A stretch of DNA of 64,000 nucleotides from Brachypodium distachyon (Eukaryota > Streptophyta > Magnoliopsida > Poales > Poaceae): NCBI RefSeq assembly GCF_000005505.3, contig NC_016133.3:22842555-22906554 (forward strand). Direction: 5' to 3'. Below are positions 10,901-21,108 of this stretch, one piece after another. The notes beneath the pieces were generated by a model. That model made no database searches and was not told the origin of the DNA. It was given only the letters and a program-made list of their open reading frames with translations. The translations under genes were made by a program, and so were the position numbers. The first letter of the stretch is position 1. Each line of letters begins with the position of its first letter.

Positions 10901-13587
10901 CTTGAAATAAACTGTTAAATAAGCAAAGAAAACCTTTCATGAAATTAACTTCTGGGGAGGAGTGAGAACAAGCACATTTTGTGACGTGTCCACTAACTCC
11001 GTTACAAGTTACAACAATTTGTGGTATTAATTTTAGGGAAATTTGCTCTTTTAACACCTAAAATATCATTCGTTCTCATCGCAATTCCAAAAATAAGTTT
11101 ACCGTCTTATGACTAACTAGTTACACCGTTTCTCCAGATAGCACCCCGTCCTACTTTACCAATTCAGACTGTCAAAATCACACCAACATCCTTCTGCCTT
11201 CATATATCTATTCTTATCTAAATTAACAAATTGACAAATTCTGTCACAAACAATGTATAATGGTTCCGTATGAGCTACAAGTGTCCTGCACCATGTAGAC
11301 TGTTAAGAGTTGTATATACTTTCCATGTATTGTTGTGTATTTTCCCCATTTTATAAGGGGTTTCCTGCATATTTACCACAAATGTACGTTTGTGTATTCG
11401 ACCTTGGCCTCTAGGAAATATATTAGGGCCTAGGTTAGGTTTTTGTCTTACCCCTGCCGAATGATTCTGGACGCCGCAACTTGTCCACCTGGATAGATTT
11501 TCCCTACCAAACATCAATTTTCCACCAGCCCGATTCCTCTCTTTTGCCGGCCCTGCTTGCTTCCGTGAGGGCCGAGCTCTGCATTGCTAGGTCACCGGAC
11601 TCTGCCGAACTCCGCTTGTGGCCTTCGCCGGACTCCTCCAACCATCTCGCCAGACTAGTTCGCCGCTGATCACCCCGTGGACCGCCCACCAGGGACTAGG
11701 CTCTAGCTCCGCCCACTGTCATCTCGCCAGCAGTTTAACACTTTTGTGTTGGCCAAGTATTCTGATTCCCAATATGGAAGAAAAAATACAAGTTTGGGGC
11801 CATTCGAGGCTTGATGGGATGACTTCAAATGATCTCTATCTTTATCGAGATCGATCTTCTATGTTGCCATTGACAAGATATGCACCAAGATGAATAATTG
11901 CTTTAACGAAGCATCTTCAGAGATAATCTTGAGCTTCTCATGCATTAATCAAAAGAATTCGTTCTCTGAGTTCGATGCTGACAAGCTTGCTAGCTAGCTG
12001 AAATTGACTGATGATTTCTCAAATGATGATGATCGTGCAATCATTAGAGACCAACTTCAAACATACATTCTTCAGTGTGAGAAGGCATGCTGCATTTTTC
12101 TTCTTTTGTGGATCTTCAAAGTTTGGTTCCAAAGATGGTGGAAACCGAGAAACATTTGGTTTTTCCATTGGTCTGCAAACTAAATGAGTTGGCTTTGTTA
12201 TTCCTGTGTAAACTGCATTGGTTAAAAGGGCCTTCTCAGCTATGAAGATTATCAAGTTCAAATTGTGCAACGAGATAACTAATGATTGGTTCAGTGGCTG
12301 ATGATACGCTACACCGAGGGGGAAATTCTTAAGCAACTAGATGATGACCTTATTGCTAAGCGGTTTCAAACCATGAGGTTTTGGAAAGGACACTTGCCTA
12401 GCCTAATTAGCACATGCACACTATTGGTATGTTTCATCGTCTCCAATGTGTCACATTTGCAATAAAAAAAATGCAAGATTTACTCGTCCATTTTTTTACT
12501 CACAGATCCTCTTTTGGGTGTGCAACTCGATATTGGATTATGGTATTTTGTTGTTGACTCCTTTGAAGTTGATAGGTGGCTACTGTCTTATTTGTTATCA
12601 CATTTTATGTTTATTTATGTACAACTACTGTTGTGATATATTGAGATTGCCCTGGATTTGTCTTTGTCAACATATCGCTTATATTTACATGATCTGTATC
12701 TAAATGTCCAATAATTGCAGCCGGTAGGGTAGACCATAATTATGTACTTGAGCTTGCCGTGTGCCCAGGTTCCGACAAAGGGCTAGCTCCATGTTTGCAC
12801 ACAATTAATGTGATCCAACCGGGGTACACATGCAGACTAGTGTTACCAAATCCTCCAAACTCAACACAATGGAAACTCAATCAACCATTAGACTCATACA
12901 CATACAGGAAATTCTGCAACTAACATTCATGGTCCAGTACACAGTCCTAACACCAAATTCATGTCAAGTGATTAAACTTGACGGCCCTAAGTGAAGCAAG
13001 CAACATTAGATTCAGTCGAGAGGAAGGAAATCCATGCAGCACTCACCGGATAGGCATCGAGAGCGCATGGTGCGAGCGCTGTGCGGAGGCAATCGAGCGC
13101 CGCCTCCCTGTCCTCCTCAGTACCCCTCCTCACCAGTTCCACGAACCTCTGCAAAACCACACAATTCACATCCAGACTGGCTGCGGCAGACCCAGAGAGA
13201 GAGAGAGAGAGAGAGAGAGCGCAAACAGAGTTTCGATACCTGCTTGTGGAGGTGGAAGAGGAGGCGGTGATCGAGAAGCGCCGCGGGGGCGTGGGCGCGG
13301 AGGAGCGCGAGCGCAGCGTCGACGTCACCAGCCTCGAGCACGCGACGGGCCCGGCGGATGAGGAGGCGCGAGCTGTAGGACGAGGAGGTCGAGGTGGATG
13401 GGGACGAGGAAGAGGTGGCGGTGGTGGTGGAAGAGGATGGGGACGAGGGCGGCGACGGGGAGGCGGGAGGTACGATGAGGCGGTCAGATCTGACGAAGTC
13501 GAGGACTAGGGCGTCGAGCGAGTCCCAGTTAACCGGCGGCAGCGGCGGCGGCTGCGACTGCGACGGCGGCGGGGGCGGTGGGTCCAT
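1970..13587 (-). CDS. RanBPM-like LisH/CTLH/CRA domain protein, 12 exons, 696 aa
   Basis: Exons on the minus strand: 13587-13240, 13148-13047, 9010-8930, 8086-7977, 7891-7756, 7689-7591, 6232-6127, 5978-5659, 5562-5380, 5290-5093, 3760-3446, 2062-1970. All phases join into one 2091-nt frame; every intron is GT-AG except intron 5 (GC-AG). After a Pro/Ser-rich N-terminus there is a LisH-like segment (about residues 19-45), a CTLH-type helical region (about 90-160) and CRA-like sequence (to about 300). A basic, possibly nuclear-targeting stretch follows at 379-400, then a second CTLH/CRA-like unit (about 450-570). The last exon ends in QQIFS. This architecture matches the plant family often described as 'Ran-binding protein in the microtubule-organising centre' (Arabidopsis At5g66810-type). 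CTLH/CRA proteins usually form GID/CTLH ubiquitin-ligase-like complexes; membership here is inferred. Intron 2 is about 4 kb and full of transposon debris. Confidence 0.9.
2479..2591. mobile_element. Stowaway MITE in intron 11
   Basis: The ends CTCCCTCCGATCC and its inverse bracket 113 bp of self-complementary AT-rich sequence. TA precedes the left end; the right flank is CA, a one-base decayed duplication. It sits inside the last intron of the RanBPM-like gene. Confidence 0.8.
3123..3162. mobile_element. Truncated Stowaway end
   Basis: Only the left arm is present: TACTCCCTCCGATCC followed by the arm sequence typical of this foldback Stowaway subfamily. No matching right terminus is seen downstream, so this is a half-element within intron 11. 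Confidence 0.6.
3872..4860. mobile_element. 989-bp foldback transposon inside intron 10
   Basis: The two halves of this segment are near-complete reverse complements (outer arms about 3872-4200 and 4560-4860). Each terminus is itself a 22-bp palindrome built on GGTGCCGGTA. The centre (about 4190-4580) is a run of short palindromic AT-rich units with ATATCATTCATATAC-like cores. No transposase frame is present. It is a non-autonomous foldback/MITE-like element of a class I cannot name; no clear target-site duplication is seen at the boundaries. It lies wholly within intron 10 (3761-5092) of the RanBPM-like gene, so the pre-mRNA would contain a large hairpin. Confidence 0.85.
7690..7755 (-). other. 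66-nt GC-AG intron (intron 5) that is open in frame
   Basis: The exon boundary reads GAG|GCATGC on the minus strand, so the donor is GC rather than GT. The acceptor is TATCAG|GTTGAC. Removing it joins ...PPFDE to VDIQALAH, which reads naturally in the family. The intron is a multiple of three and contains no stop codon, so the unspliced transcript would insert 22 extra residues without shifting the frame. Confidence 0.65.
8426..8445. repeat. (AT)n microsatellite in intron 3
   Basis: A perfect run of about ten AT units lies within intron 3 of the RanBPM-like gene. Confidence 0.9.
9011..13046 (-). other. Large transposon-filled intron 2 of the RanBPM-like gene
   Basis: This intron of about 4.0 kb separates exon 2 from exon 3. 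About 9290-10110 contains degenerate GGATA/GTATCC-rich inverted motifs around a GC-rich core (about 9680-9860), suggesting an unclassified element. About 10115-11250 has nothing I can name. About 11270-11760 has a TATAAGG-containing stretch followed by GC-rich sequence, possibly an old LTR or gene fragment, but no boundaries could be fixed. A dead hAT transposase follows at 11850-12410. Confidence 0.6.
11850..12410 (+). pseudogene. hAT transposase remnant (TTF/ZMYM-type), C-terminal part
   Basis: Translating across stops and frameshifts on the plus strand gives, in order, stretches such as YVAIDKICTKM, NEASSEIILSFSCI, KNSFSEFDADKLA, RAIIRDQLQTYILQCEKA, YTEGEILKQLDDDLIAKRFQ and KGHLP. Their order and wording match the C-terminal half of plant 'TTF-type zinc finger protein with HAT dimerisation domain' transposases. 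Internal stops (for example after DKLA) and frame changes show that it is inactive. It lies antisense within intron 2 of the RanBPM-like gene. No flanking hAT termini were found. Confidence 0.75.
13194..13219. repeat. (GA)n microsatellite in intron 1
   Basis: A run of about 13 GA units lies within the 91-bp first intron (13149-13239) of the RanBPM-like gene. In transcript orientation it is a CT-rich tract ahead of the 3' splice site. Confidence 0.9.
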
Positions 13588-13699
13588 CACCGGCGAGGAG
13601 GTGGCGTGGGGCTATGGGGGAACGGGTGGTGGGGTTGGGATGTTAGCGTGAAGTCGGCGGAAGGTAGATGGGTCGGGTGCGTACGTGTAAGAAAACTAA

Positions 13700-14559
13700 G
13701 AGCATCTCCACCCATAATTTGGATACCCAAAACCATTATGGGCAGAAGAGAGATAAAATTTAAGTACTCAAAATTATCTAAACTTGCCCATATTTTGCAG
13801 CGTACCCAAAACTGACTAACCATATCCTTTTTGTTTATTTCTTTTATTTTTTTGGCACAAGTTGCTCATCTTCCCCAAATCCATTCCCGTCGTGGCCCCA
13901 AATTGTACCCAAATCGGACCCAACAAGACCGGATTCGCAGCGCCGCCACCGCTGCACGGCCGGAGCCGCCGCCCCGAAGCCGCTGCACGGTCGGGGAGAG
14001 CTCGCGAGAGCAGCAGAGGCTCGGGGAAGGGGGCTGCGGGACAACGGCCGGCGGCGCCGCAAGCTCTAGCAGCCGGAGGTTGAAGGGCGCGGAGATCGGC
14101 GCCGACGAGGGCCGCGGGGCATCAGGTCGAGAGGAGGAGTACTCCTTCGTTGATCGGGGCGGCAGAGCCGGCCGTCTGCTTCTTCGATCTGGGCGGCGGC
14201 GCAGGTCGGGCAGGGAGCAGTGGCGAGGCGCAGGGGCTAGAGTTGAGGAGGAGGGGGGCGAGACGCCGGCCGGAGTCAAGGAGGAGGAGGGCCGCAGAAT
14301 CGAGGGGAGGGCCAACGGTGGCAACAGGTAGGCGCTCGGTCAGCAGCTCGGGCCATGGGGTAGGTACCCATGCTTTAGCCCCATGGGGTAGGTACCCATG
14401 CTTTGGCCCCCAATAACAAGCTAAAATATGGGTAGCTACCCAAAAAATTTGGGTATCCAACTTTTATGAATATGCTGTTGTAGCTAGATGTTGGATCAAA
14501 ATACCCATATTGACAGTTTTTGGTATTCTTTCCAAATATGGGTGTTGTTGGAGATGCTC
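13700..14559. mobile_element. Harbinger-like element with GC-rich cargo, 860 bp
   Basis: The terminal inverted repeats are GAGCATCTCCA at the left and TGGAGATGCTC at the right. They are flanked by perfect TAA duplications (13697-13699 and 14560-14562), the signature of the PIF/Harbinger superfamily. The subterminal parts are AT-rich, with ACCCAAAACCATTATGGG-type motifs also present in the element at 51422-51636. The core (about 13860-14340) is very GC-rich and resembles a 5' UTR or first exon, suggesting captured genic DNA. No transposase is present, so it is non-autonomous. It lies 110 bp upstream of the RanBPM-like start codon, within or next to its promoter or 5' UTR. Confidence 0.8.
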
Positions 14560-14562
14560 TAA

Positions 14563-15359
14563 GTGCGATAGGTTGCCACGCAATTACATTCTGCGATAAA
14601 CAAGCACCCCTTCCAAAATCTGAGTTTTATCACATATATGTGTTTAAGACAGCTTCATCTTCAAGAATTCTACAGAGCATTCATAACTCCATTTTTTCGT
14701 GGAGCCAGAGATGACGGTATCTAGGTGTTTAATATGTTTATCTTAGGCTAGTTACTTGCACTATGAGTAGTCTTATTGCATCGTCAAAGTAATCACAACT
14801 CTATCTCCAAGAAAAAAGGGCTATGAATGATCGGTTCCATCAAATCTATGGAGTTGAATCTGTGCCAAACATACCCGCAGTATATATCAACGTCTATTAC
14901 TCTAAACTAGTTTTATTAAATCCATCATGACATATTAATAGGAGAAAATTACACCAGAAATCCAAAAAATTGGTAAGTGTGAACAATTTGTAAATCATGC
15001 ATTTGACACTCTAAACTTGGCAAGCTGGAACACTTGCAGTCCAAATCGTGTTTTAGATCTGGAAAGTGCCACGTGTTGGCTGACGTGGCTATTAGGAAAA
15101 TTCGGAAGGGAATTTCTATTAAATTTGCATCTCTAGAGTTTTCTCAATAACCATCATGAAGCTTTATCGATCTTTCCTACATCTTACCTTAGAGAGCCCT
15201 CATGCTCGAATCCAAGAGTCCGGACCACACGTGGTTTCGCAAAAAGAAAACACATTTGCAAGTTTTTTCCTTGTCATTTGATGAGCTCGTTGATGACGTG
15301 GGCTAGTTTGCGAGGTTAGGGTTTGGAAAAGAATAGGGAATTACTGTAGTTCGGAAGAG
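14563..15359. other. Intergenic, nothing recognised
   Basis: AT-rich DNA between the Harbinger-like element and the solo LTR. No coding motif, RNA gene or complete transposon terminus was found. Confidence 0.4.
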
Positions 15360-15364
15360 GAAAT

Positions 15365-18300
15365 TGTAACGGCCCGAAAGCAACATCTTATATTTAAGCC
15401 CTTGTTGGACCTGTTTGTAATTTAATTCTTGTGGCATGACATTTTACATTTGCATCCATGCCATGTCATCTCTTCTTTGCTTCACATAAATTTGAAAATT
15501 ACATTTTAACTTGTGGTTTGAAATCTTGTTGTTTGAATTTGCTAGGAGATTCAAATATGAATCATCCTTCCTTCTTTGAGTTTTAATTGATTTTCCATAT
15601 TTTACAAGTGACATTCAAATGGGTTTTGTTTTAAACTTTTCATCCCATTTGAATACTCCCAAATATTAGTGCCATATTTGAATTCTCCTACTTCTCAGCT
15701 TTTCAAAATGGTATTTGAAATTTGAATCAAAAAACTATTTGCAAAAGAGAAAACAGAAAAAGAAAAAAGCTTACCTTTCTTACCTCAGGCCTGAGCCGGC
15801 CCAGCAACGCGCCCAACGGCCCATCTCCTCACTGCGCACGCCCGCGTTGCGCCTTCCAGCCGCGAAGACGCATTTTCCCGGTTTACGCCTTGTCTCACAG
15901 GGGGTTCTTCCTCCTCTACTTTTCATGTTCCTGCCCGGTGAGCCCCCCTGCGCGACGTCGACAGCGACAGGGAGAGCTCCACGCCCCTACTTAAGCCGCG
16001 CCGCGCCCCTCCTCGCAGCCCTAGCACCAGGAAAACCCTAGATGGGTCCTCCTCTCCTTTTTTCTGCGCGCCGCCGTCGCCTTCTTTTCCGAGACGTGGG
16101 CGTCGCCGCGTCGAGCCGCCGTCTCCGTCGTCCTCAAGCCCAGCCGACCGCGTCAAAAGAACCGCGAGCGCGTCTCCTTCGTCTACACGCGAGTAACTGG
16201 CCGGAGATCGACTACGTCGTCGCCTAGCTCCTCTTCTTCAACTCCGGCCGCCGACGACCCTTCTTCAGATTCCGGTGAGCTCCTTCTTCCTCACCGGCGA
16301 CAGCCTGCTCGGTGAGCTTCGCCTCGTCCTCGCGCACCCGTACCACCTCTCCTCTCCCTTTTTAGTTCACCGTAGCCCTAGGTTTGCGACGACCGTGCTC
16401 GGGACGCCGCTGGCGAGCTCCGCTCCATGCCGCGCCGGTGCTCCGGGGAGGCTTGCGTGGTGGCCGTCACGCCATCTTGCCTCTGCCGGTCTTAGATCGA
16501 TGAAAAGGCCGAGCCTTGTTGCTTCGCCTGTTGCGAGGTCGCCGTGGCTGCCGCGCGCGCCCGCGAGCCACCGGTTTTTCCCTTTGGTTTAAAAGGGTAT
16601 GCACCCTATAGCTATCGAGATCCGATTTGTAGCCCGACTGGCCACTTGCTCCGTCCGTTTGTCCGGATCCGTGCGTCGCGGGTTCGATCCCTCGCCGGTG
16701 CAGGATAAAACCCCTAATTTTTTGGAGTTTCATCGGCCACTGACACGTGGGCCCCATGGACCCACCTGCCAGTTGCCTAGTCCACCGCCGCACCCGGTGG
16801 ACCGAGTCCATGCGCCGGATCCGCGTGGGTTTTCCTTTTGGTTTTTGTTTAATTGCAGGAAATTGTTTTATCTTGTTTAAATCCTAGTAAATGCATGCTA
16901 AATCCAAATTGGACAAACCATATATGTTTTGGAATCAGAAAAATGCAAGGAATTTAACTATATAATTAGATTTACACTTTGATGTTTCAAATTTCAAATC
17001 TATCCCAGATTTGAAATTCAAACATAAGAACTTGTGTAGCTCCTAGTTTAAAATTGGTAATGAATTTGAACCTTCTGTAAAAATGTGAATTATTCCTTGG
17101 AACTTGTACTTTATGACCATGTTACTGTTTATTATATTTGGGCAAAGTGTAACCACTGTTATCATCTATCTTATTAGCTAATGGATAATCTATTTCACTA
17201 AATGCCTAGAACTCTTGTTTAAATTGAATGCATCAGTCTATCACATGCCATGCATCCTTGTTCGCGCATTGCACTCTATGTATGCTTATTCCTACCTAGC
17301 TTGTGTGTTTGGATCTTATCGTTAGCGACTCCGACTTACTCCGCCTACGATCTGAGTTCCCACACTTCCTCGGACCCCCTCTCTCGGTGCCCAGCGACCG
17401 AGGATCCAGGCAAGCAGCCAATTCCTTGAACATGTTGATTATACCCAATGCCTCTCTCTCATTCTTGCATTAAGTTACGTTCTTGGTTCTTGTCACGATG
17501 CCTCTAGGATTGCATAGCTTTAGTCAGCTCTACTCAAATGCCTGTTGTCTTGTTCCTTATTCTATTACCATGTCACATGTTTGTTATTACCCTAATTGGT
17601 CATTAGAAGTTTTTGCTTAGCTTGCTAGTCTAGTGTCCTTACTTGGGGTTATACAATTGCTACATCCACATGCTACTTTCTGTATTTAATTGCAATTATT
17701 AAACTGTGACATGTTATATTACCTGCACAAGGCAACGATGGGAGGCCGTGCTAATGCATTGGTGTTTTGTTCCATTGGCGCCGACCTAAGGACTGAGTTC
17801 TCGTTTTCGCCGACCCAAGAAACTTCGCGCTAACCACTCGTGGGAGAAGATATGGCTTCCCCCTCGGCTTAGTACTCGTTTCATAGCTCTTCCAGGGGCC
17901 ACATAGTTCGGGCGTTCCATTTGGCATATCGCATATACGCTGGTGTTGTGTTGGAGATTTGTTGGTACTTTGCAAACATATAGGATTGCGGCACTAGTCT
18001 GGAGTGGTCATCCTGCGGGCCTTGAACCACTACCAGCTGTTCTCGCAACTCTTGAGTCTGTACGACGCTTTGGCCGGGCTCTCGTTTCGGATTAGACTCA
18101 GTTGGGTGGTCCCCTGGATTAGTTGTGGGGTTTGGAAACGTCGTATCGCCCAATCATGCCGACACACGCCTTTGTGTGTTCCTACTCGAGTGGCAATAAG
18201 GGTTGGACGAACGTGTACGGGTAAATTGGCACACCCTGCAGGGATAAATCTTTCGGAAAGCCGTGTCCACGATTATGGACTTGGTTGGTCATTACTTGAT

Positions 18301-19089
18301 CATAGAGAACTTAATCATTTTAATCAACTTAATCTCATCAAATTGAGTAGTAATTAGCCTTAATCATGGATATGCTTAAAACTGCTTAAGTGTGAGTGCC
18401 TTTGGATCATTTCCTCACAAGGGGTTGAGGGGGTGATAAGAGGTTGTGTTTGGTTGGTGTTAGTTATTAGAAGATCACCTCACTTAGTAGACGCTTCTCA
18501 TCCTCTACTTAGACGATGTCATTAGTGAGTCTCTCCAGATATATTGCTGCTGCATAACCCCACCATATTATCCATCCTTTTGAGACTTGTTGCATGTCTA
18601 ATTTAGATCTCCCGTAAGTCTTGCGAGTACTTTGTACTCAGTTGCTTTGCAACGTTGTTTTCTTCAGAGTTCCTAGAGGAGCAGGTCAGTGGTTACTTCG
18701 TGGAGTTCGACGACGACAGCTTCGACGTTTAGCCAGCAGATTCCAGAGCAGGGTTCTGTGAACTTGTGGCGGGCTCTCCTTCCAGTTTCGGCCTCTTAGG
18801 CAATAAATGTAACTTGTCCGTACTCGGGCCTAATTTGCTTCCGCTGGTATAATGATGATTGTGGACATGTGTCCGTGAGTTGTAATAACTTGGTATTTCG
18901 CTCCTTGTATGAGCTTGACTTAATCTTGTGTTTTAGAGTGATGTAATGTTATCATTTTTGTTCCAACCTGCGATGAACACGTTGCGTGTATGTTGTGAAG
19001 TGTTCATCGTAGGGAGGCACTGGAGCTTAATTTATGCGCGAGTTAGCATTTGGGGCTAAATTGCATAAATTCGGTCCTAAGGTCTCACA
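15365..19089 (+). mobile_element. Solo LTR, 3.7 kb, LARD/Sukkula-like
   Basis: The segment begins TGTAACGGCCCG and ends GGTCTCACA (TG...CA), and is flanked by identical 5-bp duplications GAAAT (15360-15364 and 19090-19094). No second copy, primer-binding site, polypurine tract or pol frame is present, so it is a solo LTR formed by recombination between two LTRs. Its length, GC-rich 5' third (about 15780-16580) and AT-rich remainder resemble the very long LTRs of cereal LARD elements such as Sukkula; that family assignment is from memory and untested. A promoter-like CTACTTAAGCC stretch lies near 15988. Confidence 0.85.
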
Positions 19090-19239
19090 GAAATAAAGAC
19101 GGAAACATGCCTCGATCTTATAGGAAAAAGGAAGGAACCTTGATGAGGTTATTTAGAAATAGCAACAAGTTTGCCAACCCCGCTCAGTTAGCTGCAACGT
19201 GGATTGAGCTATGAGATGTGATTTGGACTGATATTAATT

Positions 19240-19638
19240 GTTCCCATCTCCCAAGTTTATGAACTTCCAGTGCTATTTACTTTGTACACTCATTTGATAT
19301 AGTAGATACAATACATTTTTCTATAACATTGATTAAACCTTAAAAAGTTTTGTTTAAGACAAAGTTCCTAGAACATCTTATAGTTTGAAACGGAGAAAGT
19401 ATAGGACGTATAACTTTTGTTGACTACGAAACTTTTTAAAGTTTGACCAAAGTTATGTCAAAACGTATCAACATATACAACGTCAAACCAAGATAATATG
19501 ATTCCTTTCAAAATATATCTAATGATACTCATTTGGCAACGTACATGTTAATATTCTTTTGCTAAATGGTTGGTCAAAGTTTAGAAAGTTTGATTGTCAA
19601 TAAAAGTTATACGACCTATATTTTGGAATGGAGGAACT
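19240..19638. mobile_element. Stowaway-derived MITE remnants
   Basis: Two right-type Stowaway ends are seen: GTTTGAAACGGAGAAAGTA near 19385-19403 and TTTTGGAATGGAGGAAC near 19621-19636. Sequence between them contains AAAGTTTGACCAAAG-type arms common in this family. Matching left ends are degraded, so this is probably two overlapping or nested partial elements. Confidence 0.5.
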
Positions 19639-19842
19639 ATTATTTTTCTTGCCTATAGCATATCGCGTAAGAATTGCATCCCAAGAAAGCCATTCCTTGA
19701 ATAGTAGGCGATTCCCCACGCGTTGCCGCGGAAATTTCTAGATCCACGTCTAGATATGATGTTAGGAACAAATGATAATAATATGATCCAGTGCAAAGAA
19801 AATATGAATATTGTAAGACAAAACGACTTTAGCATTCACAAC

Positions 19843-20588
19843 GGGCGTGTTTGGTTTGTCTGCAGCTGTTGGGTTGCATCGCACGAGGGCTGCTGTAGCC
19901 GGCGATGCAGCAGCTGGGGTGCATCCCCAAGCTGCAGCCGTGTGTTTGGTGTTCCATGAATGGAGGAGCTGCAGGTGGGGCAAAGGAACGGCGACAGAAG
20001 ACGAAATAGAGGCAGCGGCGGCGCTAGACGAGGAGTAACGACGCAGAGGAGAAGGAGGAACGGCGGCAGCAAAGGAAGAGGAGAAGAAAAGCCTGCGTTG
20101 CCGGACCCAGTCGAGCTGCGGACCGAATCGAGCCCGTGAAGGTGGTGCTGCAGCTGCGGAGGACGGGTAGGATGACATAGGAGGCAGTCGCGGAGCGAAT
20201 CGGGCCGGCGGCGGAGCCAATCGAGGTCGCGGCGGCGGTCGATTGGGCGGTGGCGGACTGCTCGTTGGCCCCGATTTGGGCCGGGAATAGGGTTGGGGAA
20301 GCTCGGAGATCGACGGGGAGGGCGCGTATGGCAAAGAGGAGGCCGGAGTAGGCCGCCGCCGGCGGTTTGGCACCGGGCGACGAGCACGAGAACAACGTCG
20401 GGAAGAGATAAACCAGAGAAAGGCCGTTGCACCGAAAAAACGCTCGATTCGAGCGTACGCAGGATGCAGGCTGAGGAGGCATTTTTTGCATCCGGGCTGC
20501 ACCCACGTAACCTGTTCCAGGAAACCAAACAAGGTGAATTTTACATGGCGGATGCGAAACAGGTGCAACCAGCCCAACCAAACAGCCC
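19843..20588. mobile_element. GC-rich TIR element, class uncertain
   Basis: The ends GGGCGTGTTTGGTTTG (left) and CCCAACCAAACAGCCC (right, inverse of GGGCTGTTTGGTTGGG) form imperfect terminal inverted repeats. CAAC occurs immediately outside both ends (19839-19842 and 20589-20592) and may be a target duplication. The interior is strongly GC-rich and gives a long minus-strand open frame (20610-19762) that is low-complexity Ser/Pro/Ala-rich and resembles no known protein. I read it as a non-autonomous element carrying GC-rich cargo. Confidence 0.55.
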
Positions 20589-20990
20589 CAACACATATGC
20601 AACAAAACAATAGAAGTAATTTCGATGTACATGAACATTAACAGCTTCAGATAAACCGAAAAGTGAAATTTCGTCAACCTGAATATTTATAGATCTTAGA
20701 AAGATTGACATACATATCATGAACATATGTGTATTTGGTGAACTATTTAACGTGAAAGTGAAAAATTCTAGGTGTCAAATATTAAATCGTCGAAGGGACC
20801 ATCAAAATGGATTACTAGTGCTCTACAACAAATGATGGAGATGGTGATGTAGATACTTTACATGATAGTGATGTGAATGATGACGTGGACACCTTGCATG
20901 TGAAATTTGCAAACATTAATTGCAATTAGTGGGGATCAACTTTATAGATTATATAGATGAATAATCATTATTTATATTTACTCTTTACTA

Positions 20991-21099
20991 ATCCCTCTGA
21001 TCCTAAATTCTTGACTCAAATTTGCCCAAATATAGATGTATCTATTCTTAAAAAGCGTCTAGATACATGTATTCGACAATAATTTAGGATTGGAAGGAG
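20991..21099. mobile_element. Stowaway MITE
   Basis: The left end is ATCCCTCTGATCCTAAATTC and the right end is its inverse ATTTAGGATTGGAAGGAG. TA flanks both ends (20989-20990 and 21100-21101). It is the same subfamily as the copy at 2479-2591. Confidence 0.8.
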
Positions 21100-21108
21100 T
21101 ATCTCTTA

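Noticed and set aside
13034..13509. Plus-strand open frames over the first exons of the RanBPM-like gene
   Set aside because: These are antisense shadows of exons 1-2, which have clear homology and splice sites on the minus strand.
16670..16705. tRNA-like B box (GGTTCGATCC) within the first solo LTR
   Set aside because: The preceding 75 bp does not give a convincing A box or pairing acceptor stem, and no cloverleaf could be drawn. Treated as chance or a decayed tRNA-like scrap.
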